Shown here piece by piece: positions 51,288 to 53,662 of a stretch of 53,662 bases of DNA. The DNA lies in assembly GCF_014648195.1 (NCBI RefSeq), contig NZ_BMQQ01000022.1:70653-124314 (forward strand), given 5' to 3'. The position numbers were made by a program, and so were the translations under genes. Every line of letters starts with the position of its first letter. Positions within the stretch are counted from its first letter, which is position 1. Below the pieces are notes generated by a model. That model saw only the letters and a list, made by a program, of their open reading frames with translations, searched no databases and was not told the origin of the DNA. Source of the DNA: Streptomyces purpureus (lineage in GTDB: Bacteria; Actinomycetota; Actinomycetes; Streptomycetales; Streptomycetaceae).

Positions 51288-51581
51288 ATGACCACTGCCG
51301 TCAATTACGACACGGTGACGCAGGCGGCGGGCGACGTCCGTCTGACCGCCTCGCAGCTCAACCAGAAGCTCGACGACCTCATGGCCGAGGTCAACCGGGT
51401 CGCCAACGCCTGGGACGGTGAGGCGAAGACCGCCTACCGCGAGATCCAGGACCGCCTCACCCGCGACCAGTCGGGCATGAACACCGACCTGAAGCGCATC
51501 GCGCAGCTGCTCGACGAGTCCGTCATCGGCTACCAGGACACGGACAAGGGCAACGCCGCCCGCTTCCGCATGATGATGTGA
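51288..51581 (+). CDS. esxA: WXG100 protein, EsxA-like
   Basis: A 97-residue partner WXG100 protein with the turn W-D-G (VANAWDGEAKTAY). After the second helix it carries YQDTD, a match to the Tyr-x-x-x-Asp/Glu type VII export signal. This protein would therefore provide the signal for the heterodimer. The ATG follows AAGGAG at about 51278. A strong bidirectional hairpin ends the unit. Confidence 0.9.
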   Translation: MTTAVNYDTVTQAAGDVRLTASQLNQKLDDLMAEVNRVANAWDGEAKTAYREIQDRLTRDQSGMNTDLKRIAQLLDESVIGYQDTDKGNAARFRMMM

Positions 51582-51598
51582 CCCAGCACCACCACGCG

Positions 51599-51634
51599 TA
51601 AGGGGGGTGCCCGCACCAGCGGGCACCCCCCTTA
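51599..51634. terminator. Bidirectional terminator between esxA and the DUF397 gene
   Basis: TAAGGGGGGTGCCCGC (51599-51614) and GCGGGCACCCCCCTTA (51619-51634) form a perfect 16-bp stem around ACCA, shared by the convergent genes. Confidence 0.9.
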
Positions 51635-51647
51635 CTCATGTCCTCTG

Positions 51648-51893
51648 CTACCGCAGATCGAACTCGCCGTCGCGCGCGCCCAGCACGAAGGCGTCCCACT
51701 CGGCCTTCGTGTAGCGCAGCACCGTGTCCTTGTCGAGCGACGACCGCATCGCCACCGCCCCCCCGGGCAGATGAGCGATCTCGACCCGCTCCTCGTCCGC
51801 ACTGGTCCCGGGCGCCCCGTGCCACTCCACCCCGGAGATGTCGAGGGCGTAGAGCTCTTCCTTCTGACGTTCCTTCTCGCTGGCGTCAGCCAT
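51648..51893 (-). CDS. bldB: DUF397 protein, probable BldB orthologue
   Basis: An 81-residue protein of the actinobacterial DUF397 family. The core VEWHGAPGTSADEERVEIAHL followed by VAMRSSLDKDTVLRY and EWDAFVLGARDGEFDL is close to BldB, a small regulator needed for aerial growth and antibiotic production in Streptomyces. bldB is known to sit in the ESX region, which supports the assignment. The exact orthology is inference, and the protein is a little shorter than the BldB I recall. No obvious helix-turn-helix is visible. Confidence 0.7.
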   Translation of the reverse strand: MADASEKERQKEELYALDISGVEWHGAPGTSADEERVEIAHLPGGAVAMRSSLDKDTVLRYTKAEWDAFVLGARDGEFDLR

Positions 51894-51938
51894 CGGCGCG
51901 GTCCTTTCCCGGTGCTGTGAACGAGCCTGTGAGGCACC

Positions 51939-52940
51939 TTACTTGCCGAGACGCTCCGCCGTGGCGCGTACGTCCGAGACCGGGATCCGCACGGAGACAC
52001 GGCCCCCCGGATTGAGCTTGAGACCCATTTCGGGCGGCAGCAGCCGCGCCAACTGCGCGCACTCCACCGGCCGCAGCCGCGGCACCGTCGCCGGAGCGTG
52101 GCCCGGATGCGTCAGCACGGGCACGAACTCACCCTGCTCGTCCGTGTACACGGCGATGTCGGGCCCGTCGTCGGGGAGGAACACCGTCGCGGCGGCCAGC
52201 GCCTCGACCACGGCCTCGTCCGGACCGTGCCCGGTCGCGGCGCGCTGGAGCGCGGCGTCCACCGCATCGGTCGGCGCGGGCATCCCCAGGCTCACGGGGG
52301 AGGGGCGGTAGTTCGGATTGTGCTGGAACGGCCCCGGGTCCCCGTAGTTGTTGACCGGCCACGCCCCGATGATCGCGAAGGGCGGCACCTGCCCGGCCGG
52401 GTCGTACATCGGGTCGATCGAGTACAGCCAGCTCCCGGGCGCCCGCTTGGCCTGCGCCCGCAGCTCGTCGGTGAGCCGCGGAGTGGCCGGCCCCGAGGGC
52501 TCCCTCGCGCTCGGCCGCCGCATCGGGGTCTCGAGCAGCCGCCGGTACGCGGCGTCCTGATCGGCGAGCGTCATCACGGCCTCGACCGGGGCGTCGTCGA
52601 AGAGGCCCACCATCTTCTCCGGATCGGTCGGCTCACCCGGCGTGATGACGTAGGCCCGGTCGGTGCCGCTGCCGGCCACCATCCCGCTCTGCCGTACGTC
52701 GGGCCGCGCACCGTTGACGGCCAGCAGCCAGCCCCCGGCCTCCAACTGCCGCCGCACCTCCGCCAGCGCGTGCGACAGGTCGTGATTCCGGCCCTGTACG
52801 GACCCCCAGGGCCCGGCCGCCTCCACCCCGTACGGCATCGGCGCGCCCTCCTCCCGCCACCAGCGCAGGGCACACCGTGCCCGCTCCGTGCCGCGCACGG
52901 CGGTGGCGTCGTCGCGGCTGCCGAGGAGCGTCTCGCTCAT
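51939..52940 (-). CDS. Type VII secretion-associated protein (SseB-like), coupled to the toxin-like gene
   Basis: A 333-residue soluble protein. The first half contains GMVAGSGTDRAYVITPGE and later SWLYSIDPMYDPAGQVPPFAIIGAWPVNNYGD. The C-terminal 110 residues (AVDAALQRAATGHGPDEAVVEALAAATVFLP to RVSVRIPVSDVRATAERLG) resemble an SseB-type domain. Proteins of this kind are often labelled T7SS-associated in Streptomyces, with no defined biochemistry. The ATG at 52940 overlaps the stop of the upstream gene as ATGA; an ATG at 52949 is also in frame. Coupling to a toxin-domain gene makes an immunity or chaperone role possible. Confidence 0.75.
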   Translation of the reverse strand: MSETLLGSRDDATAVRGTERARCALRWWREEGAPMPYGVEAAGPWGSVQGRNHDLSHALAEVRRQLEAGGWLLAVNGARPDVRQSGMVAGSGTDRAYVITPGEPTDPEKMVGLFDDAPVEAVMTLADQDAAYRRLLETPMRRPSAREPSGPATPRLTDELRAQAKRAPGSWLYSIDPMYDPAGQVPPFAIIGAWPVNNYGDPGPFQHNPNYRPSPVSLGMPAPTDAVDAALQRAATGHGPDEAVVEALAAATVFLPDDGPDIAVYTDEQGEFVPVLTHPGHAPATVPRLRPVECAQLARLLPPEMGLKLNPGGRVSVRIPVSDVRATAERLGK

Positions 52941-53662
52941 TGGGTCCATCCAGGGGGTAGCAGGCTAGCGGGTGGTGCGGTGGGTGCGGGGCCGCCGCCG
53001 GCCCCCGCATGCGGGTTGTAGTGAGGATTGGGCGTGAACTGATTCGAGCCGTCGGGCAGCTTCTCCCAGACGCCCTTGATGTTCTCCGTACGGACGCCGC
53101 CCGGGAACGCGATCTCGCTCTCCTTGGCGTGGATGTTGTTCGGAATGGAGGCGTTGACGTCGATACCGTTGGGGGCGTCGACCTCGTAACGATACTTCGA
53201 CCCCCACGCGAGCGCCTCGTCCCGGGTGGTCGCCACGTACACGGAGTGCTGGTTGGACAGCACGTAGTTGTCCAGGTCGTAGTTGTGGTTGTTCCACGGC
53301 TTGAAGCCGTCGCGGAAGATCTCGTCCGGGCTGCGGTCGTCGTTGCGCCACAGCGGCTCGTCCGTCGTGCGCCATACGGCGTGGTCGGGGACCTTGTCCG
53401 GGTCCACGGACCGGTCCGCGGCCGCGTGCAGCTTGTCGTGGACCGTCGGCGGGTGGCTCGGCTGGTCCGGGATCTTCTGCTGGGGCAGCTCGTCGAGCTG
53501 CTTGCCGGCGCCCTCCAGCGCCGCCTCCGCGCCCTCCTTCGCGCCGACCCGGATACCCGTACGGACCCCGCCCAGACCCTTCGTACCGAAGATCTCGGGC
53601 AGGAGCCGGCCGAGGCCTTCGCTCGGGTCCTTCTTGAAGGATTCGATGAGGGCGCCGGGGAT
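52937..53662 (-). CDS. C-terminal part of a protein ending in an ADP-ribosyltransferase-like toxin domain (cut by window edge)
   Basis: 241 codons are visible and the frame is open to the window end. The first 85 residues look like a linker from a larger protein (SFKKDPSEGLGRLLPEIFG, then KLHAAADRS). From residue about 96 comes a domain resembling the pierisin/scabin/enterotoxin-type ADP-ribosyltransferases. It has LWRNDDRSPDEIFRDGF with the NAD-binding Arg at fragment residue 106, SVYVATTRDEALAWG at the STS strand (here ATT), and KESEIAFPGGV with an E-x-E at 181-183. The protein ends in an Ala/Pro-rich tail. A type VII secreted effector is the best guess from its place beside the esx genes. 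Confidence 0.75.
   Translation of the reverse strand: MPGALIESFKKDPSEGLGRLLPEIFGTKGLGGVRTGIRVGAKEGAEAALEGAGKQLDELPQQKIPDQPSHPPTVHDKLHAAADRSVDPDKVPDHAVWRTTDEPLWRNDDRSPDEIFRDGFKPWNNHNYDLDNYVLSNQHSVYVATTRDEALAWGSKYRYEVDAPNGIDVNASIPNNIHAKESEIAFPGGVRTENIKGVWEKLPDGSNQFTPNPHYNPHAGAGGGPAPTAPPASLLPPGWTQ

Overview
The window is a stretch of actinobacterial chromosome, almost certainly Streptomyces. Support: very high GC with strong G/C at third codon positions, frequent GTG starts, a BldB-type DUF397 gene inside a type VII (ESX) secretion locus, a DUF4081-GNAT gene, an RppA/CYP158 pair, and a translation-gene order typical of the genus. No tRNA, rRNA, insertion sequence, prophage or CRISPR array was seen.

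Left part (1-10998): a PucR-type regulator, an EamA exporter, a membrane-anchored PQQ-like beta-propeller gene carrying two compensating frameshifts, a succinate-semialdehyde-type aldehyde dehydrogenase with a strong terminator, a short minus-strand gene remnant, a large acyl-CoA dehydrogenase, a divergent but catalytically complete EPSP synthase, and a lipoprotein. The gaps here are full of locus-specific tandem repeats, some of which duplicate the end of the gene upstream.

Core part (11058-33708): dxr, a site-2 protease and ispG (two MEP isoprenoid enzymes flanking an intramembrane protease), two GNAT acetyltransferases and proS. A minus-strand group follows: an SPFH protein, a phosphotransferase-fold protein lacking its catalytic residues, a DUF4439 protein and a lipoprotein. 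Then comes the translation/transcription operon rimP-nusA-ylxR-infB-ylxP-rbfA-truB, a 1229-residue pseudo-protease/P-loop/repeat protein, and ribF.

Accessory insert (33735-42158): CYP158-type P450 and RppA (tetrahydroxynaphthalene synthase) are transcribed divergently, which fits flaviolin/biflaviolin pigment synthesis. Next is a five-gene minus-strand peptide-type ABC transporter operon whose solute-binding protein is anchored by a C-terminal membrane helix.

Right part (42333-53662): one side of a Streptomyces ESX/type VII secretion locus. It holds an EspI-like Pro-rich MinD ATPase, a small hypothetical protein, EccE, and, divergently, EccB, MycP and two WXG100 proteins. After a strong bidirectional terminator come the BldB-type DUF397 gene, a gene of the kind often labelled T7SS-associated, and the C-terminal part of a larger protein ending in an ADP-ribosyltransferase-like toxin domain, cut by the window edge. 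EccC and EccD are not in the window and probably lie to the right.

Most notable observations: the candidate T7SS ADP-ribosyltransferase effector coupled to its downstream gene; the degenerate protease-NTPase protein between truB and ribF; the pseudokinase; repeated duplication of stop-codon-proximal sequence; and a chain of three tiny overlapping ORFs in front of infB.
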